Below the pieces are notes generated by a model, which saw only the letters and a program-made list of their open reading frames with translations, did no database searches and was not told where the DNA came from. From assembly GCA_963844315.1 (NCBI GenBank), contig CAWJOC010000021.1, positions 1-64,000 of the forward strand: DNA of 64,000 nt, written 5' to 3'. Both the position numbers and the translations under genes were made by a program. Numbering within the stretch: position 1 is the stretch's first letter; every line of letters begins with the position of its first letter. This DNA is from CAWAVN01 sp963844315 (GTDB lineage: Bacteria > Planctomycetota > Planctomycetia > Planctomycetales > Planctomycetaceae). This document shows, piece by piece, positions 28,108 to 37,572 of this stretch.

Positions 28108-29378
28108 ATGGCCTCTTCTTCCCGGCAAACTGAACACGCCTATCAATCCGCTCAGGAGCAATACGCCGCGTTGGGCGTGGAAACGGATCTGGCCCTCAAG
28201 CGGTTGTCGGCCATTTCCATCTCATTGCACTGCTGGCAGGGCGATGATGTTCAAGGCTTTGAAAACGCCGGGGAAGAAATCGGCGGCGGGCTGGCCGTCA
28301 CCGGAAACTATCCCGGCAAAGCGCGGACGCCGGAGGAGCTTCGCCAGGATTTGGAGCTGGCCTATTCCTTGATTCCGGGCCAACACCGTTTGAATCTGCA
28401 CGCGAGCTATGGCGAGTTTCCAAAACGAGTCGCGCGGGATCAGATCGGCCCGGAGCATTTTTTCGGATGGATGGATTGGGCGAAATCGCAAGGTCTCTCG
28501 CTGGATTTTAACCCCACGTTTTTTGCCCATCCGCTGGCCAGTTCCGGCTTCACCTTGGCCCATGCGGACCGGAGCGTCCGAGAGTTTTGGATCGGCCATG
28601 CCCTCGCCTGCCGAAAGATCGGCGCAGCGATGGGCCAGGCTCAAGGCAATCCGTGCATCACGAACGTCTGGATTCCCGACGGCTACAAAGATACCCCCGC
28701 CAGTCGCAGGCTGCCGCGCGAACGCTTGATGGAATCGCTCGATGCGGTTTTCAAGGAACCCCTTGATCCCCGTTGCAATAGAGACGCGGTGGAGTCGAAG
28801 CTGTTCGGCTTGGGTTCGGAATCTTACGTGGCGGGTTCGCACGAGTTTTATCTGGGTTATGCCATCACCCGGCAAAAACTGCTCTGCCTGGATGCGGGGC
28901 ACTTTCATCCCACGGAAACGATCAGCGATAAAATCTCCTCCGTGCTCCTTTATCTGCCGGAGATTCTTTTGCACGTCAGCCGGGGCGTGCGCTGGGATAG
29001 CGACCACGTCGTCATTCTCAATGATGAATTAGCGGCCATCGCCCATGAAATCGTGCGCGGCGATTTCTTGGAGCGGGTGCACATCGGCCTCGATTATTTC
29101 GATGCCAGCATCAACCGCGTGGCGGCGTGGGTCATCGGCACGCGGAACATGCTGAAAGCTCTGCTCATCGCCCTTTTGGAGCCGACCGAACAGCTCAGGC
29201 AATGGGAAGCAAGAGGGCGATTACACCAGCCGCTTGGCCTGGATGGAGGAACTCAAAACGCTGCCTTTCGGAGCGGTCTGGGATTACCACTGCCTTTGTT
29301 CCAATGTCGCCGGTGGGTCGAGATTGGTTAGAAGTCGTGAAGACCTACGAAGCCGAAGTGCTTGCCCTGCGGACGTGA
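28108..29378 (+). CDS. rhaA: L-rhamnose isomerase (two frame changes near the end)
   Basis: RhaA converts L-rhamnose to L-rhamnulose with divalent metal. The sequence is recognisable throughout: ISLHCWQGDDVQGFE, GGGLAVTGNYPGKARTPEEL, LNLHASYGEF, LDFNPTFFAHP, NVWIPDGYKDTP, and the metal-site region LCLDAGHFHPTETISDKIS. The C-terminus needs two one-base changes: near 29213, to reach EGDYTSRLAWMEELKTLPFG, and near 29312, to reach PVGRDWLEVVKTYEAEVLAL with the stop at 29376-29378. The joined length of about 422 residues is normal. A partner catabolic gene may be the rhamnonate dehydratase-like gene at 58563, far away. No rhaB or rhaD is in the window. Confidence 0.92.
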
Positions 29379-29495
29379 GTTAAACTCGCCGCTGTGCTTT
29401 TGGCTTCGTCCAAAGATCCCCGGCGGACTTGGGAACGGGGGCGGGTTTCTGTAAGATGCTCTGGTTGAGATTCCCCCAATCCAGGAACCGGTTTC

Positions 29496-29843
29496 GTGGC
29501 GGCCGCGAAAACTATCTTTGAGAAGATCATCGACAAGGAAATCCCGGCGGACATCGTCTATGAGGATGACCGATGCCTGGCCTTCCGCGACATCAGCCCG
29601 CAGGCGCCCACGCACGTTCTGGTCATTCCCAAACAGGCCATCGTCTCGCTGGCTCATGCGAAAGATGACGATGCGGACCTGTTGGGACATTTGATGATCG
29701 TCGCCCGCAAAGTGGCCGAGCAGGAAGGGCTGACCAACGGCTACCGCGCGGTGCTGAACTCTGGACCCGACGGCGGGCAAAGCGTGGACCATTTGCATAT
29801 TCATGTTTTAGGCGGAAGACAACTCACCTGGCCGCCCGGATAG
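29496..29843 (+). CDS. HIT family nucleotide hydrolase
   Basis: The histidine triad is HLHIHVLGG at about residues 99-107. The upstream FEKIIDKEIPADIVYEDDRCLAFRDI pattern places it in the HINT/PKCI branch, which hydrolyses AMP-linked phosphoramidates such as AMP-lysine. The length of 115 residues is standard. The start is a GTG at 29496 with AGGAA about 8 bases upstream. It follows rhaA in the same direction at a distance of about 117 bases and is followed by a family A hairpin. Confidence 0.93.
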   Translation: MAAAKTIFEKIIDKEIPADIVYEDDRCLAFRDISPQAPTHVLVIPKQAIVSLAHAKDDDADLLGHLMIVARKVAEQEGLTNGYRAVLNSGPDGGQSVDHLHIHVLGGRQLTWPPG

Positions 29844-29874
29844 ACGTTTGAATTGAAAGAATATGGTGGCACAG

Positions 29875-29934
29875 ACATTCTTGTCTGTGCCGAATCCTAA
29901 ACAAAATCCGCACAGACAAGAATGTCTGTGCCAC
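29875..29934. repeat. Intergenic inverted repeat, family A copy 3 (variant arms)
   Basis: GGTGGCACAGACATTCTTGT pairs with ACAAGAATGTCTGTGCCAC. Relative to other A copies, both arms carry a matching C-to-T and G-to-A change, so pairing is retained. Confidence 0.88.
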
Positions 29935-29976
29935 GCTTGTATTCGACGTCCGTTTCACCGAGAGAGGATACACACC

Positions 29977-31002
29977 ATGCACGGAAAACAATTGGCGTTA
30001 TCGGGCCTGGTCATCGTGGCGATGGGGGCGCTCTTGGTCGCCCGGAATTTGCAGGACACACCGTCGGCGGACAAAATGGCCAAAGCCGCCCATGCGTTTC
30101 TGGAAGGACTGCCCCAAGAGCAAAGCCAACAGGTAAAATTCAATTTCGACGACAAGGAACGCTTGAATTGGCACTTCATTCCCCGCGAGCGCAAAGGGCT
30201 GCCACTCAGGGATCTCTCCGAAGCCGACAAACAGCGTGCCCACGCTTTAATCGCCAGCGGCCTTTCGGAAGCGGGCTACACGCAAGCCTTGGAGATTATG
30301 AGCCTGGAAGAAGTGCTGTACCTGTTGGAGGAAGGCGACCGCGCGACTCGCCGGGAACGCCGCCATCCGCAGAAATACTATCTCAGCATCTTCGGCGAAC
30401 CCTCCAACGAAGGTAGTTGGGGCTGGCGGGTCGAAGGGCATCACATTTCACTGAACTACACCATCGCCAATGGCAAGGTCGTTTCCAGCACGCCGGAATT
30501 CTTCGGAGCCAACCCCGGCCTGATTGATTCCGGTCCGGGGCGGTCGATTCGCGTGTTGGGAACGGAAGAAGATCTCGCCCGGCAGATTTTGAAGCTCTGC
30601 AATGAAGAGCAACAAAAGCTGGCCTGGATCGCCAAGGAAGCCCCGGACGATCTTCGCGGCGGCGGCGTGGTGCAACCGGTCGTCACCAAGCCGGTGGGCC
30701 TTGCCGTCTCGAAAATGAACGCGGACCAGAAGAAACTGCTCCAGGAACTCTTGTCCGAATACTTAAAGAACATGCCCGCCGACGTGGAGAAAGCCCGCCG
30801 CGACCGCATCAACCAATCGGGTTTGGATAACACCTATTTCGCCTGGTGGGGCAGCAGCGAGCGCAACGAACGCCACTACTACGTGGTGCAAGGCGAGACG
30901 TTCATCATCGAATACAACAACACCCAAAACAGCGCCAACCACGTGCATTCCATGTGGCGAAACATCGACGGCGACTTCAACCTCAAACGCGAAGCCGAAT
31001 AA
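29977..31002 (+). CDS. DUF3500 family exported protein
   Basis: From the ATG at 29977 a hydrophobic signal anchor (LALSGLVIVAMGALLVARNL) precedes the DUF3500 domain. Diagnostic stretches are RKGLPLRDLSEADKQRAHAL, the middle FGEPSNEGSWGWRVEGHHIS, and the end FIIEYNNTQNSANHVHSMWR. The length of 341 residues is typical. The family is widespread and its biochemical role is unknown. The start is preceded by GAGAGGA. The gene lies alone between a family A and a family H repeat. Confidence 0.88.
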   Translation: MHGKQLALSGLVIVAMGALLVARNLQDTPSADKMAKAAHAFLEGLPQEQSQQVKFNFDDKERLNWHFIPRERKGLPLRDLSEADKQRAHALIASGLSEAGYTQALEIMSLEEVLYLLEEGDRATRRERRHPQKYYLSIFGEPSNEGSWGWRVEGHHISLNYTIANGKVVSSTPEFFGANPGLIDSGPGRSIRVLGTEEDLARQILKLCNEEQQKLAWIAKEAPDDLRGGGVVQPVVTKPVGLAVSKMNADQKKLLQELLSEYLKNMPADVEKARRDRINQSGLDNTYFAWWGSSERNERHYYVVQGETFIIEYNNTQNSANHVHSMWRNIDGDFNLKREAE

Positions 31003-31010
31003 GAAGTTTT

Positions 31011-31182
31011 AACGCAAAGGCGCAAAGAGAAGCCGCAAAGGGTCGCAAAGAAATCATTTGAGGACATCAATACAAATTCCCTCAAAACAGGATTTTCAAT
31101 TTGCCATCAAGCACTCCTGCTGATTTCTTTCTCCTTTAAAATTCTTCTTTGCGGGCCTTTGCGGCTTCTCTTTGCGTTAAAT
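31011..31182. repeat. Long intergenic inverted repeat, family H copy 1
   Basis: TTTAACGCAAAGGCGCAAAG and AGAAGCCGCAAAGG at the left pair with CCTTTGCGGCTTCT and CTTTGCGTTAAA at the right, across a loop of about 100 bases. Related copies are at 39967 and 57046. Confidence 0.78.
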
Positions 31183-31206
31183 CTCTTTTCCCTTGAGACA
31201 ACGACC

Positions 31207-32578
31207 ATGCCTCAACTGACCGAATTGACGACGGAAACGATATTTCGCGAGATGTTCCCGCGCTCGGCGGAATTGGCAGAGCGGGGGCGCGGGATTTTTC
31301 CCTCGGGCGTCACGCACGACCAACGCCATCTTGCCCCCTTCCCGGTGTATGTCGAGCGCGCGAAAGGCTCGCGAAAGACCACTGCCGAGGGCAAGGAGCT
31401 GATCGACTATTGGATGGGACACGGGGCCTTGCTTTTGGGGCATAGCCATCCCGTTTTGATCGATGCGGTCCAAAAGCAAATCGCGCTTGGCACGCATTAC
31501 GGGGCTTGCCACGAAGCGGAGCTTGTTTGGGGTGAGTGGGTGCAGAAGCTGGTCCCCTCGGCGGAACGGGTGCGGTTCACCAGCAGCGGGACGGAAGCCA
31601 CGTTAATGGCCGTCCGCATTGCCCGCCTGGTCAGCGGGAAAAGCAAGGTGCTGAAATTCGCCGGGCACTTCCACGGCTGGCACGATCAATTGATTCCCGG
31701 CGCGGGTCCGCCTCATGATCCCTCCGGCTATTATGCCACTCCCGGCGTGACCGAAAGCGTGTTGGGCGATCTCATCGTCGTGCCGCCGAACGATTTGAAC
31801 GCCGTGGAAAAAGCTCTCGACCAGTACGAACTTTCCTCGGTCATTGTGGAATCCACCGGCGGACGCTGGGGCGTGGTTCCCTTGGAAGAAGGATTTCTCA
31901 AAGGTCTCCGGGATCTCACCGAACGAAAGGGCGTGATCTTTATTCTCGATGAAGTCATCAGCGGCTTTCGGGTGCATCCGGGCGGCGTGCAGGGAATGCT
32001 CGGCATCAAGCCGGACATGACGACCTTGGCCAAAGTGCTGGCCGGGGGACTTCCCGGCGGATGCGTGGCGGGGCGGGAAGATTCTGATGGACGCCATCGC
32101 CTTCGACAACCGCTATGGCAAAAAGATCAAGCACCCCGGCACGTTCAACGCCAACCCGCTCTCGGCGGCGGCAGGCTCGGCGGTCTTGGAAGTGGTCGAG
32201 TCCGGCGAGCCTTGCGAAGCGGCCACACGGACCGCCGTGAAGCTTCGCTCGCAGCTCAACGAACTTTTCCGCGAGAAGAGTGTTCAGTGGGCAGCCTACG
32301 GCGTGGAGTCCTTGACGAAGATCCTTCCCGAATACGAGGGACCCGCACCCAAGGGAGCGAATTTCCGGCCCTACGATAATGATTTCGCCAAACTCGACCG
32401 CACGTTTGATTCGGCTTTGGGGCATGCCTTCCGCTGTGCTCTTTTGGTCGGCGGAGTGGATTGGATGGGCTGGGGCGGCATGACAAGCGCGGCCCACACC
32501 GATGCCGACGTTGACCAAACCCTGACCGCTTTCGCCAACGCCATCGACATGCTCCGGGCCGACCGTTTGGTGGATTGA
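31207..32578 (+). CDS. glutamate-1-semialdehyde 2,1-aminomutase-like PLP enzyme (frame change near 32080)
   Basis: A class III aminotransferase fold close to HemL. Landmarks are RGIFPSGVTHDQRH, YWMGHGALLLGHSHP, the phosphate loop FTSSGTEATLMAVRIAR, KFAGHFHGWHD, the cofactor Asp in FILDEVISGFRV, and the Schiff-base lysine in TTLAKVLAGGLPGG. One surplus G near 32080 breaks the frame; without it GCVAGRKILMDAIAFD continues to the stop at 32576. The joined length is about 456 residues. Several residues differ from true HemL, and many planctomycete paralogues exist, so it may act on another amino substrate. No heme genes adjoin it. Confidence 0.87.
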
Positions 32579-32614
32579 GAAATTCTTACAAACCACATCG
32601 TTTTCACCGGTTTT

Positions 32615-32734
32615 GTCCCCTCTCCCCTGGGGGGAGAGGATTAGGGTGAGGGGGACAATCCAAGTTCGACGTCTTCTCTATATCGTCCCCCCTCATCCGG
32701 CCTTCGGCCACCTTCTCCCCAGGGGAGAAGGGAC
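32615..32734. repeat. Intergenic repeat, family E copy 2
   Basis: Same two-hairpin design as 26615-26732, in the same orientation, with CTCCCCTGGGGGGAG on the left and CTTCTCCCCAGGGGAGAAG on the right. The bases between the hairpins are poorly conserved. Confidence 0.8.
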
Positions 32735-32758
32735 ATCTCAAAGGAGTGCGCGCTTCGG

Positions 32759-34147
32759 ATGGCTGATGATGTTTCGCCTTCGGAGTCCCTGCCTTCCGAG
32801 CGTTCCGCGATTTTGACGGGACCCTTGCGCGGCACTCTGTTTCTCCTGGCGCTGCCCGTGCTCTGCGAGCAGATGCTCTCCTACCTGGTTGAGCTAACGG
32901 ACGTTTGGCTCGCCGGAAAGATCAGCAAGGAAGCCACTTCCGCCATTGGCGTGGCGAGCTATGTGGGCTGGCTGGCCTCGCTGATGTTCAGCCTGGTGGG
33001 GACCGGGACGACGGCCTTGGTTTCCCGGTCCTGGGGCGCGGGGGATTTTTTGCTGGCGAATAAAGTCATGAACCGCTCGCTAAGCCTGGCGGCGTTTATT
33101 GGGTGCTTATTCTGTGGGTTCATTTATTTCGCCGCTCCGGTTGTGGCGGCCCTGCTGAATCTGAATGAAGACGCCACCGCGATTGCGATACATTACGTCC
33201 GCGTGGATGGCGTGGGCAATATCTTCACCGCGATCAGCCTCGTGGGCGCCGCCGCCCTTCGCGGAGCCGGCGACATGCGGACGCCGATGGTGGTGTTCGG
33301 ATTGGTCAATGTTTTAAACATCATCGTCTCGCCCGTCCTGACGTTTGGTTTTGGTCCGGTTCCGGCGATGGGCGTCGAAGGCATCGTCTATGGCACATTG
33401 GTCGGACGAATCGGCGGCGGGATCCTGATGCTCTATGTGCTCCATCGGGGCTTTTTTGGCCTCAAGATCTCATTGGACGAGTGGCGACTCCGGGGAAAGA
33501 CCGTCCAAAGGATTCTGCACATCGGAGGACCGGCGGCGATCGAGGGGCTTATCAAGTGGGGCGGGCATTTTTTGTTCTTGATGGTCATCGGCTGGAGCGT
33601 CGATGGAAACGTGCTCCTGGCGGCTCATAGCATTGGCGTCAAGGTCGAAGCCATCACTTATCTGCCCGCCGTCGCCTTCGGCATGGCGGCGGCGACGATG
33701 ATCGGCCAATCATTGGGCGTGGACGATAAAGACCGGGCCTTTCGCGTCGGGCATGAGGCGACCTTCCAATGCGGGCTCTTGGGATTCGTGATGGGCCTTG
33801 TGTTCTTTTTCGGGGCGGACGTGATTTTCCGCTTCATGCACGATGACCCTTTGGTCTGGGAAGCGGGCGTGCCGGCGCTGAAGCTCTTGGTCCTCTTCGA
33901 AGTGCCGTTGGTGATGTCCATCGTTTACGTGTTCTCGCTCCGCGGAGCGGGCGATACGGTGTATCCCTTGTATTTCTCCACGGTGGGCGTGATTTTCTTC
34001 CGCGTGCCTTTGGCGTATCTGTTGGCCATCGTCTTGAACCTCGGCCTGATCGGAGCCTGGATCGCAATGGGCGTGGATATATTTATTCAAGCCCTCTTCG
34101 CCACGGTGCGGTATCAGCGCGGCCGCTGGCTGGAAACGCGAGTTTAA
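32759..34147 (+). CDS. MATE family efflux transporter
   Basis: A 462-residue inner-membrane protein with about twelve hydrophobic segments arranged as two MatE repeats. The first begins at LFLLALPVLCEQMLSYLVELTDVWLAG, the second at RILHIGGPAAIEGLIKWGGHFLFLM. The family exports cationic drugs or metabolites in exchange for Na+ or H+. Each half has the usual GVASYVGWLAS and SIGVKVEAITYLPAVAFGMA sequence around the substrate cavity. The start ATG at 32759 follows immediately on a family E repeat, so its ribosome site (AAAGGAG) lies at the repeat edge. The substrate is not predictable from sequence. Confidence 0.93.
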   Translation: MADDVSPSESLPSERSAILTGPLRGTLFLLALPVLCEQMLSYLVELTDVWLAGKISKEATSAIGVASYVGWLASLMFSLVGTGTTALVSRSWGAGDFLLANKVMNRSLSLAAFIGCLFCGFIYFAAPVVAALLNLNEDATAIAIHYVRVDGVGNIFTAISLVGAAALRGAGDMRTPMVVFGLVNVLNIIVSPVLTFGFGPVPAMGVEGIVYGTLVGRIGGGILMLYVLHRGFFGLKISLDEWRLRGKTVQRILHIGGPAAIEGLIKWGGHFLFLMVIGWSVDGNVLLAAHSIGVKVEAITYLPAVAFGMAAATMIGQSLGVDDKDRAFRVGHEATFQCGLLGFVMGLVFFFGADVIFRFMHDDPLVWEAGVPALKLLVLFEVPLVMSIVYVFSLRGAGDTVYPLYFSTVGVIFFRVPLAYLLAIVLNLGLIGAWIAMGVDIFIQALFATVRYQRGRWLETRV

Positions 34148-34172
34148 CTTTCAGCGTTCCGCTTCAAGCCCC

Positions 34173-34202
34173 TTGACCTTTGGTCCGCTCGTCCCGTAAG
34201 AT
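34173..34202 (+). promoter_or_regulatory. predicted promoter of SRP RNA
   Basis: TTGACC at 34173 and TAAGAT at 34197 are separated by 18 bases and match sigma-70-type boxes. They precede the predicted RNA by about 30 bases, so some 5' trimming would be needed. Confidence 0.5.
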
Positions 34203-34232
34203 TCACCCTCATCTTTTCAGGGGAAAAAATGT

Positions 34233-34363
34233 GCCCCGGGGAGAGTGAGACGCCACCTCCAATTGCGGTGGGGGCCGTGTTAACCGAGTCAGGCCTTAAC
34301 CGGAGCAGCTCTCGCATCGCGCTCCCAGGTGCTTGCGGAGGTGGCGTCACACTCTCCAGGGGC
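34233..34363 (+). ncRNA. ffs: signal recognition particle RNA (small bacterial type)
   Basis: The ends form a long rod: GCCCC/GGGGC, GGAGAGTG/CACTCTCC and GACGCCACCTCC/GGAGGTGGCGTC pair in order. The centre holds the Ffh-binding domain with GAGTCAGG on the 5' side and AGCAGCTC on the 3' side, the conserved internal-loop residues of SRP domain IV. The apical loop reads CCTTAACCGG in place of the common GGAA tetraloop. About 131 nt is right for the small form. Placement just upstream of dnaX is a common bacterial arrangement and supports the call. SRP RNA with Ffh targets membrane proteins to the translocon. Confidence 0.87.
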
Positions 34364-34486
34364 TAACACATCGCCGAGATGATTCCCCTCTGGCTGAAAG
34401 CTTTCCCTGCGACTAAACGGTGCGGCTGCGATTGCTATGATGGAGGATGTCAACACTGTCCGTCCAGCTTGAGGGAAGAGCCGTCG

Positions 34487-36239
34487 ATGCCCGAACCGTC
34501 CGCCCATTACACCGTCCTGGCCCGCAGGTTTCGCCCGCAGACTTTTGATGAAGTTATCGGCCAGCAGCCAGTCGCCCAGGCCCTCAAAAACGCGATCCGC
34601 CACGGGCGGGTGGCTCATGCGTACCTCTTCACCGGGGCGCGCGGCGTGGGCAAGACCTCGATGGCCCGGATTCTCGCCAAGGCCCTCAATTGCCCGTATG
34701 CCAAAGACGGCGTTCCCTGCAACGAGTGCGACATTTGCCAGAGCATCTCCACTGGGCATGATGTGGATGTCCAGGAAATCGATGGGGCATCGCACACCGG
34801 CGTGGATGACATCCGCCTCTTGCGGTCCAACGTCACCGTCAAACCAATGCGGGCCAAGAACAAGATCTACATCATCGACGAAGTCCACATGCTCAGCACC
34901 TCGGCGTTTAATGCGCTCCTCAAAACCCTGGAAGAGCCGCCGCCGAACGTGAAGTTCGTGTTCTGCACCACGGAGCCGCAAAAGTTGCTCGATACGATTC
35001 TCTCCCGTTGCCAGCGGTTTGATTTCGCCACGATTGAAACCGCGAACATCATGGCCCGGCTGGGGGAAATCGCCAAGGCCGAGGGGTACGATGTGACTTC
35101 GGAGGCCCTGGAACTTGTCGCCCGCCGGGCCAGCGGTTCGATGCGGGACAGCCAATCGCTGTTCGACCAGCTTTTGGCGTTTTCCGATGGCAAGATCACC
35201 GCCCAGGATGTGCACCGCCTCTTGGGCACGGCCAGCGATGACCGGCTCATCGGGTTGGCCGGGGCGCTCATCGCCCGGCAATCGGCGACTGCGGTGAAGC
35301 TTCTGGACGAGGCTCTTTCCGAGGGCGTGCAGCTTCAGGAACTGATGGATCAGTTGCTCCGCTATTTGCGGGATGTGATGATCGTCGCGGCGGGAGCGGA
35401 CGCCTTGGGACTGGCCAGCGTCTCAGCGGATCATCGCTCCACCGTAGAAAGCCACGCCAAAGCCTGGGGGCTGAATACCGTGATGGCGGCTCTCCAAATT
35501 CTCTCGGAAACCCGCACCCAGATGAAGTTCGTCAGCTATGGCCGGGTGCTCGCGGAATTGGCCTTGGTGCGGATTTCGCTCTTGGAGAATCTGGAAGAAC
35601 TGCAGCAAGTCGTCAAGGCGCTTTCACAAGGCAACGGAAAACTGACATTGCCCGTGGCCAGTGTGGCGATTGCTGCCACTCCCTCCGAAGCAAAAGTCGC
35701 GCCTCCTGAACTTTCGGCTCCCGAAAAAAAAAAAGGAAAATGCTGAACAACCAGTCCCTTCCACGACGAGTCCTGCCAGAAATACCGCGAATCTGAGCAA
35801 AATCCTGGAAGAAATTCCGGAAGGGTTATTGACGCAACTCATTGATTCCATTGATGATAAGCTGAAGGCCCATGTAAAAACTTTGATTGCAATAGCAATT
35901 TCCGGGCCAAATCATCTGGATTTACGGTTTGCAAAAAGCTATGATTTCTCGAAACGGATTTGCGAGAAGGCCGAAAATCGCGAGCAGTTGCAGCGTATCC
36001 TTTCTCGGATCCTGGGAATTTCTGTTCAAATTTCCATTAGTTTTTTGACCGAGGAATCGTCCCACAAACCCCAAACCACGGATCGAAATCTCAAACCTGC
36101 TTCCGCGCCCGCTGCCGAAAACCACCCCTTTGTCAGCCGGGTGATGCAGATTTTTGGAGCGTCACTTGTGAAAGTGGAACCGCACGTCAAACCGGCTTCG
36201 GGACTGGCGGAAACCGTTGAGAACGAACCGATGGAATGA
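34487..36239 (+). CDS. dnaX: DNA polymerase III tau/gamma subunit, with A11 slip site
   Basis: DnaX is the clamp-loader ATPase. Walker A is TGARGVGKTSMAR (about residues 45-57), the zinc module is CNECDICQS, Walker B is IYIIDEVHML, and the sensor region is FCTTEPQKLLDTILSRCQRFDF. The ATG at 34487 follows GAGGGAAGAG. The zero frame reads through the A11 run at 35724-35734 and stops at 35744, giving a gamma-like product of about 419 residues ending KKKGKC. A one-base shift at the run continues through ENAEQPVPS to a tau-specific C-terminal domain (LRFAKSYDFSKRICEKAENREQLQRIL), stopping at 36237, about 583 residues. Either programmed slippage or a homopolymer sequencing error explains this. Confidence 0.93.
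35724..35734 (+). promoter_or_regulatory. A11 slippery run in dnaX
   Basis: Eleven consecutive A follow CCCG and precede GG. Zero frame reads GAA AAA AAA AAA GGA AAA TGC TGA. Transcripts with one A fewer, or two more, read on into the tau C-terminus. Confidence 0.6.
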
Positions 36240-36258
36240 CTCTAAGGAAACATACATT

Positions 36259-36651
36259 ATGTTCGGCAAGTTAGGCGACATTGCCACACTGCTCAGGCAG
36301 GCTCCGGAAATCATGCGGCAAGCCCAGGAAATTCAAGGCAAGGCCGCCGAGATGCAGGACCGCCTGGGAAAAATGGAGGTGGAAGGCACGGCGGGCGGCG
36401 GCCTGGTCACCGTCACCGCGAGCGGGCAGCAAAAAATCCTGGCCGTGAATGTCGATGCCAGCCTCCTGGCCGATGGCGACAAGGAAATGCTGGAAGATTT
36501 GCTCGTGGCCGCCGTCAATCAGGCTCTGGAAAAAGCCAAAGTTCTGGCGGGCGAGGAAATGTCCAAACTCACCGGAAACATGAACATCCCCGGCATGGAG
36601 GACGTGCTCTCCAAATTCGGCATGACGCCCCCCAACGGCAATCGGAGTTAG
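36259..36651 (+). CDS. ybaB: YbaB/EbfC family nucleoid-associated protein
   Basis: A small DNA-binding protein of about 130 residues, folded as a dimer with helical tweezers. MFGKLGDIATLLRQAPEIMRQAQEIQ, the middle GGLVTVTASGQQKILAVNV and the end LEDLLVAAVNQALEKAKVL are typical. It begins 20 bases after the dnaX stop and reads the same way, as in the dnaX-ybaB-recR order found in many bacteria. The ATG at 36259 is preferred over 36217, which would overlap dnaX. Confidence 0.93.
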   Translation: MFGKLGDIATLLRQAPEIMRQAQEIQGKAAEMQDRLGKMEVEGTAGGGLVTVTASGQQKILAVNVDASLLADGDKEMLEDLLVAAVNQALEKAKVLAGEEMSKLTGNMNIPGMEDVLSKFGMTPPNGNRS

Positions 36652-36682
36652 CAGGGCTTTACCGCAACCAAAATGCATTGAA

Positions 36683-36804
36683 ATGTCCCTTCTCCCCTTA
36701 GGGGAGAAGGTGGCCGGATGACGGGGACAGTGAAGAGTAGACGTCAATTTTAAACCGAAACCCCTCACCCTAACCCTCTCCCCCAAGGGGAGAGGGGACA
36801 AAAC
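36683..36804. repeat. Intergenic repeat, family E copy 3 (inverted)
   Basis: Reverse-oriented relative to the other E copies: GTCCCTTCTCCCCTTAGGGG and GAAGGTGGCCGGATGACGGG come first, then CCCCTCACCCTAACCCTCTC and CCCCAAGGGGAGAGGGGAC. It separates ybaB from recR. Confidence 0.8.
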
Positions 36805-36870
36805 CGCGTTGAACAACACCGCTTGATCGACTCGATTCTCCCCTAGAGTTTTTGACGGTTACTCATACTC

Positions 36871-37497
36871 ATGCCTCTCCAATCCCGCGAAACCAGCCCG
36901 CATCCATTTGGCCCGGCGGTGAGTCGCCTCATCGAGCAGTTCGCGACGCTGCCGGGGATTGGCCAAAAGTCGGCGGAACGGTTGGCTCATCACATATTGA
37001 AGTGCAGTGAACAAGAAGCCGAGGATTTGGCGTCCGCCATCAGGCAGGTCAAAACCTCCGTCAGGCGCTGTTCGATTTGTTTCAACCTCACCGAAAGCGA
37101 TGTCTGCGCCATTTGCCGCAATCCCCAGCGCAACCAGCACGTCGTCTGCGTGGTGGAGCAACCCCGCGATGTCGTCTCGCTGGAAGCGGCGGGGGTTTAC
37201 CAAGGCGTGTACCATGTCCTGGGCGGCAGGCTCTCACCTTTGGAAGGAATTGGTCCGGAAGACTTGACGCTCAACCAGCTGGTCCGCCGGGTGCGGAATG
37301 ATGGCGTCAAGGAGATCATCATGGCCACCAACCCCACGCTGGAAGGCGACGGCACGGCCCTTTACATCTCCAATCTGCTCGAAAACGATGGTGTGCAAAT
37401 CACGCGCCTAGCGCGGGGCATCGCATCGGGAAGCGTGCTAGAGTTTGCCAATAAGGAAATGCTTGCGGATGCCATACGGGGCCGACAGCAGTTTTGA
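36871..37497 (+). CDS. recR: recombination mediator RecR
   Basis: RecR, with RecO and RecF, loads RecA at gaps. The order is complete: helix-hairpin-helix LPGIGQKSAERLAHHIL (about residues 28-44), a C4 zinc finger (CSICFNLTESDVCAIC), and a Toprim domain (VVCVVEQPRDVVSLEAAGVYQGVYHVLGG ... EIIMATNPTLEGDGTALYI). The length of 208 residues is standard. It continues the dnaX-ybaB cluster but is separated from ybaB by an inverted E repeat of 122 bases, which may end or attenuate the upstream transcript. Confidence 0.96.
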   Translation: MPLQSRETSPHPFGPAVSRLIEQFATLPGIGQKSAERLAHHILKCSEQEAEDLASAIRQVKTSVRRCSICFNLTESDVCAICRNPQRNQHVVCVVEQPRDVVSLEAAGVYQGVYHVLGGRLSPLEGIGPEDLTLNQLVRRVRNDGVKEIIMATNPTLEGDGTALYISNLLENDGVQITRLARGIASGSVLEFANKEMLADAIRGRQQF

Positions 37498-37572
37498 TCG
37501 ACCTGGAGAAGTCGCCGTTTGCGGAGCAAACGGCGACAATCGGACAATTTTAAGTTGTAAGCAAGAGCGGCC

